Positions 1 to 8,873 of a DNA stretch of 64,000 bases are shown here, piece by piece (the first letter of the stretch is position 1; every line of letters starts with the position of its first letter). The stretch is from Falsigemmobacter faecalis. Lineage in GTDB: Bacteria; Pseudomonadota; Alphaproteobacteria; Rhodobacterales; Rhodobacteraceae. The stretch lies in the NCBI RefSeq assembly GCF_003863335.1, contig NZ_RRAZ01000020.1, positions 1-64,000 of the forward strand. Direction: 5' to 3'. The notes under the pieces are model-generated. The model made no database searches, was not told the origin of the DNA, and was given only the letters and a program-made list of their open reading frames with translations. The position numbers and the translations under genes are program-made.

Positions 1-62
1 CGATCCCCCGGATCAAATGCTTGTCCTGCCCATACCCGGACTGTTTTCTGATCCTCCTCATA

Positions 63-222
63 CCTTGAAGGCCGGGCTGTGGTTCCGACGCGGTCGTCTT
101 GCCATGGTCTTCTCCTCACTCGCAGCATCATGCTGCTCAATCGCCGGGAAATTGATCCGCTGGATCAATTTCTGGCCCGGCTCATACGCGGAAAATCCAC
201 TTATCCCGGCTGTTCAGATTTC
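63..222 (+). repeat. IS-derived repeat, copy A (inverted partner near 55.7 kb)
   Basis: This segment closely matches the reverse complement of 55613-55746, with scattered substitutions. Both share the stretches GGGCTGTGGTTCC, GGTCGTCTTGCCATGG, GCAGCATCATGCTGCTCAAT and AAAATCCACTTATCC. Copy A carries about 26 extra bases (near 148-174) that are absent from copy B and are themselves palindromic. It adjoins IS3-family transposase remnants in both places, so an insertion-sequence origin is likely; I cannot name the element. Confidence 0.75.
148..172. repeat. Perfect 11-bp inverted repeat inserted in repeat copy A
   Basis: Arms GAAATTGATCC and GGATCAATTTC flank a 3-nt loop. The palindrome makes up almost all of the extra sequence that separates copy A from copy B, so it looks like a small insertion or an excision footprint rather than an ancestral part of the repeat. 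Confidence 0.7.
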
Positions 223-285
223 CGCAGCCACCTCACTCGGATGGCTTTGGGTTCACTTGCTGGAATGGCGACATTCCAGCAGGAT

Positions 286-807
286 CGATGCCATGACAGC
301 GAAATCATCGCATGGAAAGCTGTCGTCAACGCCGGCTTCAGCGGCTCGGATCTCCGTGACATTATGCGGGAAGCGGTCGAGCGGCGCTTTAGTGCCTGCT
401 GCACCCCTGCCGTCATCGAGATGCAGACAGCCAATGGCTCGCCTTATATCACCAAAGAAGCCCGGACCTTTGCCCGCCAGATCGGCCTGAAACCCTGCTT
501 CACACCAATCAGAAGCTCCCAAAGCAACGGGATCTCGGAGGCGCTCGTGAAGACCCTCAAGCGCGACCACGCCCGGATCACGCCTTTGTCGGATGCCCGA
601 ACCGTTCTTGGATTGATCGGGGGCTGGTTCGGGGACTACAGCGCAAACCACCCGCACTCAGGGCTGAAGATGCGCTCCCCACGCGCGTTCATTGCAGCCA
701 AATCGCAACCGCCTGAGTGTTCGGTGAAACGGGGGCCAATGCCTATCGATATGAACCGAAGGACTGCGCCGCGAAAGAAGCCGATTGGGGTGCGCCGGAA
801 CTTTTGA
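286..807 (+). pseudogene. IS3-family (IS2 group) OrfB transposase remnant
   Basis: The translated fragment resembles the C-terminal half of IS2-group OrfB transposases, which join transposon ends through a DDE catalytic core. Visible family signatures are a CHD start, AVERRF, the NGSPY block, RSSQSNGISEALVKTLKRDH and NHPHSGLKMRSPRAF. The N-terminal half with the first catalytic Asp is missing. In the second catalytic block the usual T-D-N-G-S reads T-A-N-G-S, so the second Asp is Ala; the Glu of the SNGxxE block remains. No OrfA is visible. The open frame runs back to position 79 through the IS-derived repeat, but homology is apparent only from about 286. This is a dead fragment. Confidence 0.8.
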
Positions 808-1596
808 CGCTTTGGTTTCTCGTCGCTGACATCCTCCAGCAGTGAAATCCCATGTCGCTGCAGACAACGATGACGGGCTGAGATGCGGGATGCCGGGCTG
901 AAGAGTCGTCCAAGGGCGGCAGAGTGTGGCGACGGAACGCGACGACCATCGCCTCTTCGTCCCCGGTTCAAACCGTCGAACGGGGCTCTTCTGGCTTTCC
1001 ACCGAAGACTGTTTACGCCACCTGGCTACGGTCCTGGGGTTCGCCGGGAAAACGATCTGCCTCACTCCCGGGCTCGCGGCTTAGGGCTGCCATCAGTCGG
1101 GCCTGCCGTTGAGCCGATGGCGGGAAAGCCCTCAGTATTGCAGCTCGGACGACCTGCTTGGTCGTGGCGCGGCCATGACAAGCCTGTCCCACAGGGCTTC
1201 TTCCAATCTATCGAAAGGATCGCACCCTCAAACCATGGGATCAAACACCAGAAGGTGCCTGTGATCCCTGGATGGCGAAGAGATTTACGACAGGTCCTGT
1301 TCCCGGCGGCACGCGCCGCCTCTCTGCGCGATCTGGCCCTGAGGGCGGCAGCTCAGCGTTTGCGGGGAAAGCTCCGTAACCTCGCGAGTATTGTGATCGC
1401 CAGATGTCATGGGCCATCGCCAATGCGCTGCGGCAGCCAGGACAGAAATGGTTTGATAAAGCGCACGGAGACACATGTGTTCAAATTAGAGCTGCTGATA
1501 CACCATGGCCTGCGTCATGACGGCTCAGACGTGTCAGTCTGGCAGAGGTCGTGCGGTGCGTATGGACACCAGATCCCGGGACCGACCGGCTGGAAT
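808..1596. other. About 790 bp with no supportable gene
   Basis: An open frame of 304 codons crosses this stretch on the plus strand (883-1797), and shorter ones occur on both strands. None shows a recognisable domain, ribosome binding site or membrane pattern, and the longest runs into the 3' end of wbuB on the opposite strand. A short plus-strand reading at about 928-1083 looks protein-like but lacks a start. The region lies between a transposase remnant and an intact operon end and is probably eroded mobile DNA. Confidence 0.5.
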
Positions 1597-2796
1597 TTAC
1601 TTTCTTTTGGGTTGACCAACTGCAAGCGCCTGCGAAATCTGCTCCGCTGCCCGATGGGCTGTGTGATCGCGGCGCGACAGCGCGCGGCATCGGTTGGGAA
1701 GCTCAGGGTCTCTCAGGATCTCTTCCAAAAGCTCCCCGGCCCGGCGCTGCAGCGCGGCAAGGTCGCGATGTTCAACAACCTGACCGACGCGCTCTGAGCG
1801 GATGATCGTCGCAAGATCGTTGCCGGGGTTCACACAGGCCAGCACGGGAAGGCCGCTTTGCATATAGGCCAGGAATTTCCCGGGGATGTTATGCGTGCGG
1901 TGACGCGGGTCCAGAACGACCAGCCCGGCGCTGCAGCGCGCGCAAAGCCCGGGGATCTCATCGGGGTCTGTTTCGCCGTGAAAGAGCACGTTCGGCAGCC
2001 CCCCGGCCAGCCTGCGCAGCTGTGCCACCTCACTGCCGCGGCCAACGAAGAGAAAGCCGACATCCTCCCGGTGCTGCAGGGCGCGCGCCAGATCAATCAC
2101 CACATCCAGGCCCTGGGCCACGCCCATATTGCCCGCATAAAGAAAGATCTTACGCCCGGCGAGCGGACTGAGATCCATCCGGGCCGGGGCCGGGGCGCTG
2201 GCCGCCTCGCCGAGCCAGTTTTGCAGAACCTCCGCGCGGGTGCGGGGGGGCAGGTCGCGAAGCCAGGCGAGGTTGCCCCGGGCTTGCACACCGATCACAT
2301 CGGCCGCGCGATATTGCGCGCGCGCCACCGCGCTGAGGGCGCGAAAGGGCAGGCTTTGTCGGCGCAAAAGGCCCAGATCGGCGGCCCAGTCCGGGAAGAT
2401 ATCGCGCAAAATCAGATAGCTCTGGCAGCCACTTCGGCGCTTCAGCCGCCGCACGAGCGGCGCGAAAAAGATCGAGGGCGAATACCAGATCACGCCGTCA
2501 AAGCGCCTCTGCGCAAGCGGGCTGCGGGCAAAATTTCGGGCCATGGCATAGGGCATAATCAGCTCTGCCAGAGTGCGGCGAAAATAGCTGATATCCTTTG
2601 TCGGCGGGGTTTTCAGCCGCAGGATGCAGGCGCCATCGACCTCTTCCTGGCGCCAGGCCTCGGGCTGATCGGTGCCGGGCAGCAGCACCGTCACCTCATG
2701 CCCCTGCCCGACAAGCGCCCGCGTCAGATCCCTGATCTGCACCGCGCCGGATGTGCGCAGCGGCGGAAAACAATCCGCAATCAGGACAAGGCGCAT
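1597..2796 (-). CDS. wbuB: WbuB-like GT4 glycosyltransferase
   Basis: Predicted cytoplasmic glycosyltransferase of family GT4, WbuB subgroup, which transfers an N-acetyl-L-fucosamine type residue onto a lipid-linked O-antigen or capsule intermediate. The 399-residue length is normal for the family. The N-terminus has the GT-B opening (PPLRTSGAVQIRDL), the middle has the LILRDIFPDWA signature of WbuB proteins, and the C-terminal half has the donor-site block NIPGKFLAYMQSGLPV. It is the last gene of capF-capG-wbuB, starting 3 nt after capG, and the two upstream genes make the sugar it would use. Its acceptor is unknown. Nothing downstream continues the operon; IS debris follows. Confidence 0.85.
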   Translation of the reverse strand: MRLVLIADCFPPLRTSGAVQIRDLTRALVGQGHEVTVLLPGTDQPEAWRQEEVDGACILRLKTPPTKDISYFRRTLAELIMPYAMARNFARSPLAQRRFDGVIWYSPSIFFAPLVRRLKRRSGCQSYLILRDIFPDWAADLGLLRRQSLPFRALSAVARAQYRAADVIGVQARGNLAWLRDLPPRTRAEVLQNWLGEAASAPAPARMDLSPLAGRKIFLYAGNMGVAQGLDVVIDLARALQHREDVGFLFVGRGSEVAQLRRLAGGLPNVLFHGETDPDEIPGLCARCSAGLVVLDPRHRTHNIPGKFLAYMQSGLPVLACVNPGNDLATIIRSERVGQVVEHRDLAALQRRAGELLEEILRDPELPNRCRALSRRDHTAHRAAEQISQALAVGQPKRK

Positions 2797-2799
2797 GAT

Positions 2800-3936
2800 T
2801 TACTCCTTTCTCCAGACCACTCTGTTCACGTAATCGGTATAGCTGTGCAGAATGCGCAGCACCTTTTCGCTGACATTGGGCACCGCGTAATCGGCCACCT
2901 GCCGCAGCATCCGCTGATCGCCGCGCCCCTGGGCGGAAAGGATCGCGAGGCCCTGGCGCACCCGCACGGGGTCAAGGCCAACCATCATCACCGAGGCCTC
3001 CTCCATGCCCTCCGGGCGCTCCTGAGCCTCGCGCAGATTGAGCGCGGGGAAATTCAGGATGGAGGATTCCTCCGTGATGGTGCCGCTGTCTGAAAGCACC
3101 GCCCGCGCCTCTGTCTGCAGCTTTACGTAGTCATGAAACCCCAGGGGTTTCATCAATCGCACCCCCGCATGAAAGGTCACGCCCGCCGCCTCAACACGCC
3201 TGCGAAGACGCGGATGCGCAGAGACGATCACCGGCACGGCCTGCTCTTCCGCAAGCATGTTCAGCACCGCGACAAGGCGGCTGAAATTCCGCGCCGTTTC
3301 AATGTTCTCCTCGCGGTGCGCGCTGACGACGAAGTAGTGATCCGGGGCCAGCCCCAGCCGCGACAGCACATCTGAGGCGCGGATCTGCGGCAGATAATGG
3401 GTCAGCACCTCAAACATCGGGCTGCCGGTTTTGATCACCTGATCGGGCGCCAGCCCCTCACGCAGCAGATAGTCCCGCGCGATGGCGCTATAGGTCAGGT
3501 TGATATCGGCGGTGTGATCGACGATCCGCCGGTTGGTTTCTTCGGGCACCCGCTGATCAAAGCAGCGATTGCCGGCCTCCATGTGAAAGATCGGGATCTG
3601 ACGGCGCTTGGCCGGTATCACCGAAAGACAGCTGTTGGTGTCCCCCAGCACCAGAAGCGCCTCCGGGGTTTGTGCCAGCATGACGGCATCCGCCGCCGTG
3701 ATCAGCCTGCCTATGGTCTGCGCCGCCGAAGTGCTGCCCTCGGCACTGTTGAGGAAATAATCGGGTTTGCGGATCTGCAGATCCTCAAAGAAAACCTGAT
3801 TGAGTTCATAGTCATAGTTCTGCCCGGTATGAACGAGGATATGATCGCAGTGACGGTCGAGCAGCGGCAGAACACGCGACAGCCGGATGATCTCAGGCCG
3901 GGTTCCGAGTATGGTCATGACCTTCAGCTTTTTCAT
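2800..3936 (-). CDS. capG: UDP-N-acetylglucosamine 2-epimerase family (CapG/WbjD-like)
   Basis: A 378-residue member of the non-hydrolysing UDP-GlcNAc 2-epimerase family. In the UDP-L-FucNAc pathway this protein (CapG, WbjD or FnlC) performs the last C2 epimerisation. Family features are TRPEIIRL near the N-terminus, GDTNS, the acidic active-site segment [23 protein letters not shown], and the nucleotide-binding [11 protein letters not shown] block. Assignment as CapG rather than the ManNAc-forming WecB rests on the directly upstream capF, which it overlaps by 4 nt, and on the WbuB-type transferase downstream. Protein sequence alone would not separate the two roles. Confidence 0.88.
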   Translation of the reverse strand: MKKLKVMTILGTRPEIIRLSRVLPLLDRHCDHILVHTGQNYDYELNQVFFEDLQIRKPDYFLNSAEGSTSAAQTIGRLITAADAVMLAQTPEALLVLGDTNSCLSVIPAKRRQIPIFHMEAGNRCFDQRVPEETNRRIVDHTADINLTYSAIARDYLLREGLAPDQVIKTGSPMFEVLTHYLPQIRASDVLSRLGLAPDHYFVVSAHREENIETARNFSRLVAVLNMLAEEQAVPVIVSAHPRLRRRVEAAGVTFHAGVRLMKPLGFHDYVKLQTEARAVLSDSGTITEESSILNFPALNLREAQERPEGMEEASVMMVGLDPVRVRQGLAILSAQGRGDQRMLRQVADYAVPNVSEKVLRILHSYTDYVNRVVWRKE

Positions 3937-5063
3937 GCGCTGAGCCTTGCTGAGATGGTGTCGGGGCGGTCAGGGTTAAAAATCTCACTCGCCCACAGGA
4001 GCGCGATCAAAGGCCCGGTCCCGATATTGGTGACGTCATGCGCCCAGCCGGGCACCGTCTCGACGATGCGCGGCTCAAGACCCGTGCTGCGCAACTGCGC
4101 CTCTTCGCCGGTAAAGACATTGCGGAAGCGAAACAGCGCCTCGCCTTCAACCACCAGAAATTTCTCAGATTTCGTGTGATGATAATGTCCGCCCCGGGTG
4201 ACCCCGGGATGCGCGGTAAAATAGCTGAACTGCCCGCTGTCCGGGGTCTTCAGCATCTCAACAAAGCGGCCGCGCGGATCTTCATGCGCTGACAGGCGGC
4301 AGGAAAACGCCTGGGGCGGCAGAAAGCTGAGACAGGTCGCCTGCAGCGCCCGCAGAAAGCCGGCACCACAGCGCGGGGTGATCAGGGTCTTGCGACTGTC
4401 AAAGATCGCCGTGATCTGATCCGCAAGCGCGCCGAGAGTGAGGTTGCAGACCGGCTGAACCTCCGGCCAGGCAAGACCGGGCTGGCGATTTTGCAAAGCC
4501 GCGAGGATCGCGTCGATGACATTGTCGATATAGACCAGCCGCACAACCCGTTGCGGATCGTCAATCCGGATCGGCAGGCCACGCGCAATGTTATGGCAAA
4601 AGCTTGCCACGACAGAGTTATAGGCCGGGCGGCTGCCCTTGCCGAAGACACCTGGAAGTCTGAAAATACTGACCGGACAAAGGGTTCTCTCAGCAAGCGC
4701 TGCGACGGCCACTTCGGCGGCGCGCTTGCTGCGCCCATAGGGGCTGTCGTCTTCCGCCCTGGTTGATGAGGCCAGTACAAGAGGGATGGCCCGCCCCGTC
4801 GCCGCCACCGCGTCACAAAGGCTGCGCGTCAGGCCCGCATTGACCTGCGCAAAAGCAGCCGGGTCTGCGGGCCGGTTCTCGCCCGCAAGATGGACCACGG
4901 CATCAGACATCGCGAGCAGTCCCGGCAGATCTGAAGGGCTGTTGCTGCGCAAAAAGGGGATTACCCCGATGCCCTCGATCTCCGACAGGCGCAGGCTGAG
5001 GTTCCGCCCGATAAAGCCGGCGGCCCCCGTAATGAGAATGCGACGAACCGATCTGCCGCTCAT
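3933..5063 (-). CDS. capF: Bifunctional SDR-cupin enzyme CapF of UDP-L-FucNAc synthesis
   Basis: A 376-residue two-domain protein. Residues about 8-240 form an extended short-chain dehydrogenase with the NAD(P)-binding motif TGAAGFIG. Residues about 255-370 form a cupin with the metal-ligand stretch [12 protein letters not shown]. This architecture belongs to CapF/WbjC/FnlB, which epimerises at C3 (cupin) and reduces at C4 (SDR) to give UDP-N-acetyl-L-6-deoxytalosamine, the CapG substrate. It is the first gene of the operon and starts at an ATG 192 nt downstream of a GntR gene. The dehydratase CapE (WbjB/FnlA), which normally supplies the substrate, is not in the window. Confidence 0.9.
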   Translation of the reverse strand: MSGRSVRRILITGAAGFIGRNLSLRLSEIEGIGVIPFLRSNSPSDLPGLLAMSDAVVHLAGENRPADPAAFAQVNAGLTRSLCDAVAATGRAIPLVLASSTRAEDDSPYGRSKRAAEVAVAALAERTLCPVSIFRLPGVFGKGSRPAYNSVVASFCHNIARGLPIRIDDPQRVVRLVYIDNVIDAILAALQNRQPGLAWPEVQPVCNLTLGALADQITAIFDSRKTLITPRCGAGFLRALQATCLSFLPPQAFSCRLSAHEDPRGRFVEMLKTPDSGQFSYFTAHPGVTRGGHYHHTKSEKFLVVEGEALFRFRNVFTGEEAQLRSTGLEPRIVETVPGWAHDVTNIGTGPLIALLWASEIFNPDRPDTISARLSA

Positions 5064-5255
5064 GTGCTTACATACCCTAAGCGGGAATTTTTACATTCTA
5101 ATTACCGTCATGGTTGTATTCTGGCACATTTCCGCCCCGCTGCGAAGAGCGAAGTTCGCGCGCTGCTGTGATGGCGGGAGCGACGCATTGCGTCACCGCG
5201 CCGCCTCGGAGCCTTCCTGGCCAGAGGCGCCTGGTGTCGGACTGCGCCCCCCGGC

Positions 5256-5984
5256 TCAGACCGAGCCCAGCACCACATCCGAGGTGATCCGGAAGCGGCC
5301 CGGATCATAAACTGCGCAGGTGATCTCGATCAGGTCTTCGCCGCAGAAGAGTTCGGCGTCGAGCTCAATCACCGGATCTTTCACGCTGAGCCCAAGGGGT
5401 TTGGTCGCCACGTCGGGACACAGGCAGGCCCCCACAGACTGCCGCAGGCGCGAGATCTTCAAATCAAAAGTGCGCTCGATAAGCTGGTAAACCGCCCCCC
5501 CGGCCTCCGTGAGATGCGGCTGAATTCCGGCGTAGCGGCCATCGACATACATCACCAGCCAGCTCACGGGGCGGGCGTCTGCAGCCAGATAGCGCAGCGC
5601 CTCAATCTCAAGCCAGTAGCCGGTGGCGCTTTCGCGGCCCTGCAGGCGCGGGGAGCTGCCGTTTGGCACATGGCGGCTGCCAAGGATCTGCAGCCGCGAC
5701 ATCTGTGTCAGGCTCATGATCTCGGGGAAGCTGCGCACGGCCATGCGGAAGCTCTGGCCGGGGCGGTCCGAGACGACCACGGTGCCCACCCGGCGGCGGC
5801 GCTCTACCAGACCCTCGGTTTCGAGTTCCGAGAGCGCCCGGCGCAGGGTGGCGCGGCTGACGCCGAACTGCGCCGCCAGCTCAATTTCGGCGGGCAGCTT
5901 TTCACCAAGGGCAAAGCGGCCCCCGGTGATGCGCTGCCGCAGATCTTCCGTCAGTTGCGCATAGCGCGGCGGCGATACAGTCAT
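5256..5984 (-). CDS. GntR-family regulator, HutC/UTRA type
   Basis: Transcription factor with an N-terminal winged helix (about residues 5-70: LPAEIELAAQFGVSRATLRRA followed by the ERRRRVGTVV wing) and a C-terminal UTRA ligand-binding domain (about 85-240). It ends the hyuA-hyuB-dctP-dctQ-dctM operon, starting 5 nt after the dctM stop, so it probably senses a substrate or intermediate of that system. The chosen ATG gives 242 residues; an upstream in-frame ATG at 6011 lies inside dctM and would add a tail unlike the family. A site resembling the HutC-type consensus GT-N-TA-N-AC lies at 12680-12689, in front of hyuA, and is a candidate target. Confidence 0.88.
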   Translation of the reverse strand: MTVSPPRYAQLTEDLRQRITGGRFALGEKLPAEIELAAQFGVSRATLRRALSELETEGLVERRRRVGTVVVSDRPGQSFRMAVRSFPEIMSLTQMSRLQILGSRHVPNGSSPRLQGRESATGYWLEIEALRYLAADARPVSWLVMYVDGRYAGIQPHLTEAGGAVYQLIERTFDLKISRLRQSVGACLCPDVATKPLGLSVKDPVIELDAELFCGEDLIEITCAVYDPGRFRITSDVVLGSV

Positions 5985-5989
5985 CAGTC

Positions 5990-7276
5990 TCACATTCTGG
6001 AGGGCAGCCACAGCACGATCTCCGGAAAGATCGCCAGCAGCATGGCATAGGCCAGCATGATGAGAAAGAAAGGGAAGACCGCGCGGAAGAGATAGCCGAT
6101 GCTATGCCCGGTCTGCGACTGGATCACAAAGAGATTGAAGCCCACCGGCGGCGTGATCTGGGCAATCTCCACCGCGATGACGATGAAGATCCCGAACCAG
6201 ATCGGATCGAACCCCGCCGCAATCACCAGCGGCAGCGTGATCGGCAGCGTCATGACGATGATCGAAGTGCCATCAAGGAACATGCCGATCAGCACGTAAA
6301 AAAGCAAAAGGAAAGCAATCAGCATCAGCGGTGAAAGTTCCAGCAGCACGATCTGCCCCGCAATGGCCTTGGGCAGCCCCAGAAAGCCCAGCGAGGCATT
6401 CAGAAGCGCCGCCCCCGCCATGATCAGCCCCATCATCGCCGAAGTCGCCACCGCCGAGCGGCCTGCAGCGGCCAGCGAGGCAAAGCTCAGATGCCCGCGG
6501 ATGGCGGAAAGGATCATCGCACCTGCCACACCCACCGCCGCAAGCTCTGTCGGGCTCGCAAGGCCCAGATAAAGCGCGCTCATGATGCCGCCAACCAGTG
6601 CCACCACGGGACCAAGCTCCACCAGGCCCCGCATCCGGTCGCCCCAGGTATAGACCTTATCGTCCGTCACACCGCCGCTGACGACATGGGCGATGGCGAT
6701 ATAGCAAAAGAAGATGGTGGCCAGCAGCAGGCCCGGAGCGACCCCCGCCATGAACAGCTCAAGAATGCTCTGCTGCGCGGCCACGCCATAGATAATCATG
6801 ATGATCGAGGGCGGGATCAGAAAGCCCAGCGTCCCGGCCCCCGCAAGCGATCCCACCGCCAGACGGCGCGGATAGCCGCGCGCTTCCAGTTCCGGCAGGG
6901 TCACCCGACCCACGATCGCCGTGGTCGCGGCTGATGAGCCTGAGACGGCGGCAAAAAGCGTTGAGCCTGCGACATTCACATGCATCAGCCCGCCCGGCAG
7001 GCGGCTGACCCAGGGCGCAAGGCCCGAGAAAAGCGAGCGCCCGAGATGCGCTGAGACCAGAACATCGCTCATCAGAATGAAGAGCGGCAGCGCCAGCAGC
7101 TCCTGCGCGCTGACCGAGGTCCAGAGGAGTTTGCCGGCATAGGTGACCAGCGGCAGGTTTGGCTTGAACACCGCCAGCAGCAGATAGCCGACCCCGAAAA
7201 GCGACAGGCCCACCCAGACCGAACTCATCAGGAAAGCGCCAAAGAGGAAAAGCGTAAACAGGCCGATTTCAAGCAT
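5990..7276 (-). CDS. dctM: TRAP transporter large permease (DctM)
   Basis: The 428-residue hydrophobic protein is the ion-coupled large membrane subunit of a tripartite TRAP importer. It contains many long hydrophobic helices and typical DctM stretches such as FAAVSGSSAATTAIVGR, GSLAGAGTLGFLIPPSIIMIIYG and EIAQITPPVGFNLFVIQ. It overlaps dctQ by 8 nt. With DctP and DctQ it should import a small acid or amide that the adjacent HyuAB and the nearby plus-strand enzymes use. The substrate cannot be read from sequence. Confidence 0.93.
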   Translation of the reverse strand: MLEIGLFTLFLFGAFLMSSVWVGLSLFGVGYLLLAVFKPNLPLVTYAGKLLWTSVSAQELLALPLFILMSDVLVSAHLGRSLFSGLAPWVSRLPGGLMHVNVAGSTLFAAVSGSSAATTAIVGRVTLPELEARGYPRRLAVGSLAGAGTLGFLIPPSIIMIIYGVAAQQSILELFMAGVAPGLLLATIFFCYIAIAHVVSGGVTDDKVYTWGDRMRGLVELGPVVALVGGIMSALYLGLASPTELAAVGVAGAMILSAIRGHLSFASLAAAGRSAVATSAMMGLIMAGAALLNASLGFLGLPKAIAGQIVLLELSPLMLIAFLLLFYVLIGMFLDGTSIIVMTLPITLPLVIAAGFDPIWFGIFIVIAVEIAQITPPVGFNLFVIQSQTGHSIGYLFRAVFPFFLIMLAYAMLLAIFPEIVLWLPSRM

Positions 7277-7799
7277 CAGTCAGCTCCGGAACCTTCGGCA
7301 GCGGCTGCTCGGAGGGCTCATTGAGAAGGGTTCGGATCAGCCGCGCCACCAGATCGAGCACGAATTGCGCCGCACCCAGCATCGCCAGCGCATGGGGCCA
7401 GATCAGCGGGGTGGCGGTATAGCTCGACTGCCGCAGATCTTTCGCCCAGGAGTTCAGGAAAAGCCTGGTGAAGATCCAGAACAGCAGCGCCGCACAGGCA
7501 ATCGCGCCCAGGATCGCCACCACTTCCAGCACCCGCCTGCCTTTCGGCGGCAAGAGGCCCTGGACCAGCGTTACCCGCACATGCGCGCCATGCCGCATCG
7601 CGGGGCCCGCGCCCAAAAGAAACACCCCCGCCATGGCGAAGGCAGAAAACTCCCAGCTCATCGCAAGGCTGGTGCCGATGAAGCCGCGCGCAAAGACCTC
7701 TGCCAGCATCAGGGCGCAGAAGCCATAAAGCAGCAGAACGGCCAGAGTTTCGGCAGCCCGGGATGTTCGGTCAGATAAGGCAAGATAGCCGCGCAGCAT
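7269..7799 (-). CDS. dctQ: TRAP transporter small permease (DctQ)
   Basis: A 176-residue inner-membrane protein with about four hydrophobic segments, the normal size and form of a DctQ subunit. I place the start at the ATG giving MLRGYLALSDRTSRAAE, because the longer open frame adds a proline- and arginine-rich tail that would run back over the end of dctP. It sits 49 nt after dctP and overlaps dctM by 8 nt, the standard P-Q-M order. DctQ proteins diverge widely, so the call relies mostly on topology and context. Confidence 0.88.
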   Translation of the reverse strand: MLRGYLALSDRTSRAAETLAVLLLYGFCALMLAEVFARGFIGTSLAMSWEFSAFAMAGVFLLGAGPAMRHGAHVRVTLVQGLLPPKGRRVLEVVAILGAIACAALLFWIFTRLFLNSWAKDLRQSSYTATPLIWPHALAMLGAAQFVLDLVARLIRTLLNEPSEQPLPKVPELTDA

Positions 7800-7848
7800 G
7801 ATCGCTCCGATGGAAAAGGGGGGGCGCGGACGCCCGCCCCGGGAACTG

Positions 7849-8841
7849 TTATTTACCGACTTTGGCGGTATAGGCCTCAATGATCGGACCGGCTTCGGGC
7901 ACGCGGGCGATAAATTCGTTCCACATGGTGCGGCCACTTTCGGACATAAGCGTCATCAGACCCTCATTGGCCTCGGTGATTTTCAGACCGTTTTCCGCCA
8001 GGATCGCGCCCTTGGTGTCATCTTCCGCCGCACTCAGCGCCCAGAATTCGGCCTGCATCTCAGCGGCCAGCGCCTCGATCTTCGCCTGGTTTTCCGGCGA
8101 GATCTCATTCCAGGTATCAAGGTTGATCGCGACCACATCGGTCGAGGTCGACCATTTCATCGGGCTGAAATGCGTGGTCAGATCCCAGAGCTTGCCGTCC
8201 ACCCCCGAGGAGGTCGAGGTGGCCACCCCGTCAATGGTGCCAGCCGCCAGCGCCGAGGCGACATCGCCCCAGGGCATTTCCAGCGGTGCGGCACCCATCA
8301 GCGACAGGAACTTGAAGCTGGCCGGGTTGAAAGCGCGGATGCGTGCGCCCTTCATATCCCCGACAGAGGTGATCTCTTTGCGCGAGTAAACGCCGGGCGA
8401 GGGCCAGGGCACATAGTAAAGGATCTTCTGGTTGTGACGCTCAGCGATGGTCTCATAGGCGGGGGCGGCGACTTCCAGGAAGGCCTTCACCTCTTCCTGG
8501 CCGCGGATCAGGAAGGGCAGCGTGTCGATGGCCAGCAGCGGCTCTTCACCGGCCTGCAGGAACAGCAGATAGCTGGCCATCTGCACCACACCGTCTTCCA
8601 CCGCCGACATCGAGCCCGAGCCGGTCACACCGATCTCAGAGGCCTGGTGCACCGTGATCGCCACATCGCCCGCCGTGGCTTCATTGACCGCCGTGGCGAA
8701 TTTGCGCGCCGAGATGGCGGAGAAGTTGTTCTCGGGCCAGGGGCTGGAGAAATCGATCTTCGTCTCTGCCAGCGAAACACCGGCAGTGAGCGCGAGAAGC
8801 GAGGCGGCCGCAAGGCTGCGGGCAAGCGTAGTCCTGAACAT
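7849..8841 (-). CDS. dctP: TRAP transporter periplasmic solute-binding protein (DctP)
   Basis: A 330-residue secreted binding protein with a clear signal peptide (MFRTTLARSLAAASLLALTA, cleavage near GVSLA). The mature part has the DctP fold hallmarks: early KFATAVNEATAGDVAITVH, a central GMKG/RIRAFNP-like stretch (DMKGARIRAFNP) with the conserved Arg that commonly binds a ligand carboxylate, and DGVATSTSSG. It lies 32 nt behind hyuB, with an AGGAG-type ribosome site, and ahead of dctQ and dctM, making it the ligand receptor of the first TRAP system. The ligand is likely a small carboxylated compound of the hydantoinase pathway (inference). Confidence 0.93.
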   Translation of the reverse strand: MFRTTLARSLAAASLLALTAGVSLAETKIDFSSPWPENNFSAISARKFATAVNEATAGDVAITVHQASEIGVTGSGSMSAVEDGVVQMASYLLFLQAGEEPLLAIDTLPFLIRGQEEVKAFLEVAAPAYETIAERHNQKILYYVPWPSPGVYSRKEITSVGDMKGARIRAFNPASFKFLSLMGAAPLEMPWGDVASALAAGTIDGVATSTSSGVDGKLWDLTTHFSPMKWSTSTDVVAINLDTWNEISPENQAKIEALAAEMQAEFWALSAAEDDTKGAILAENGLKITEANEGLMTLMSESGRTMWNEFIARVPEAGPIIEAYTAKVGK

Positions 8842-8873
8842 AGGGGTCCTCTCCTGTGGTGCTGACGGCCGTC

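Noticed and set aside
883-1797. 304-codon plus-strand open frame
   Set aside because: It overlaps the 3' end of wbuB on the other strand, has no ribosome site or domain, and its composition resembles a shadow frame.
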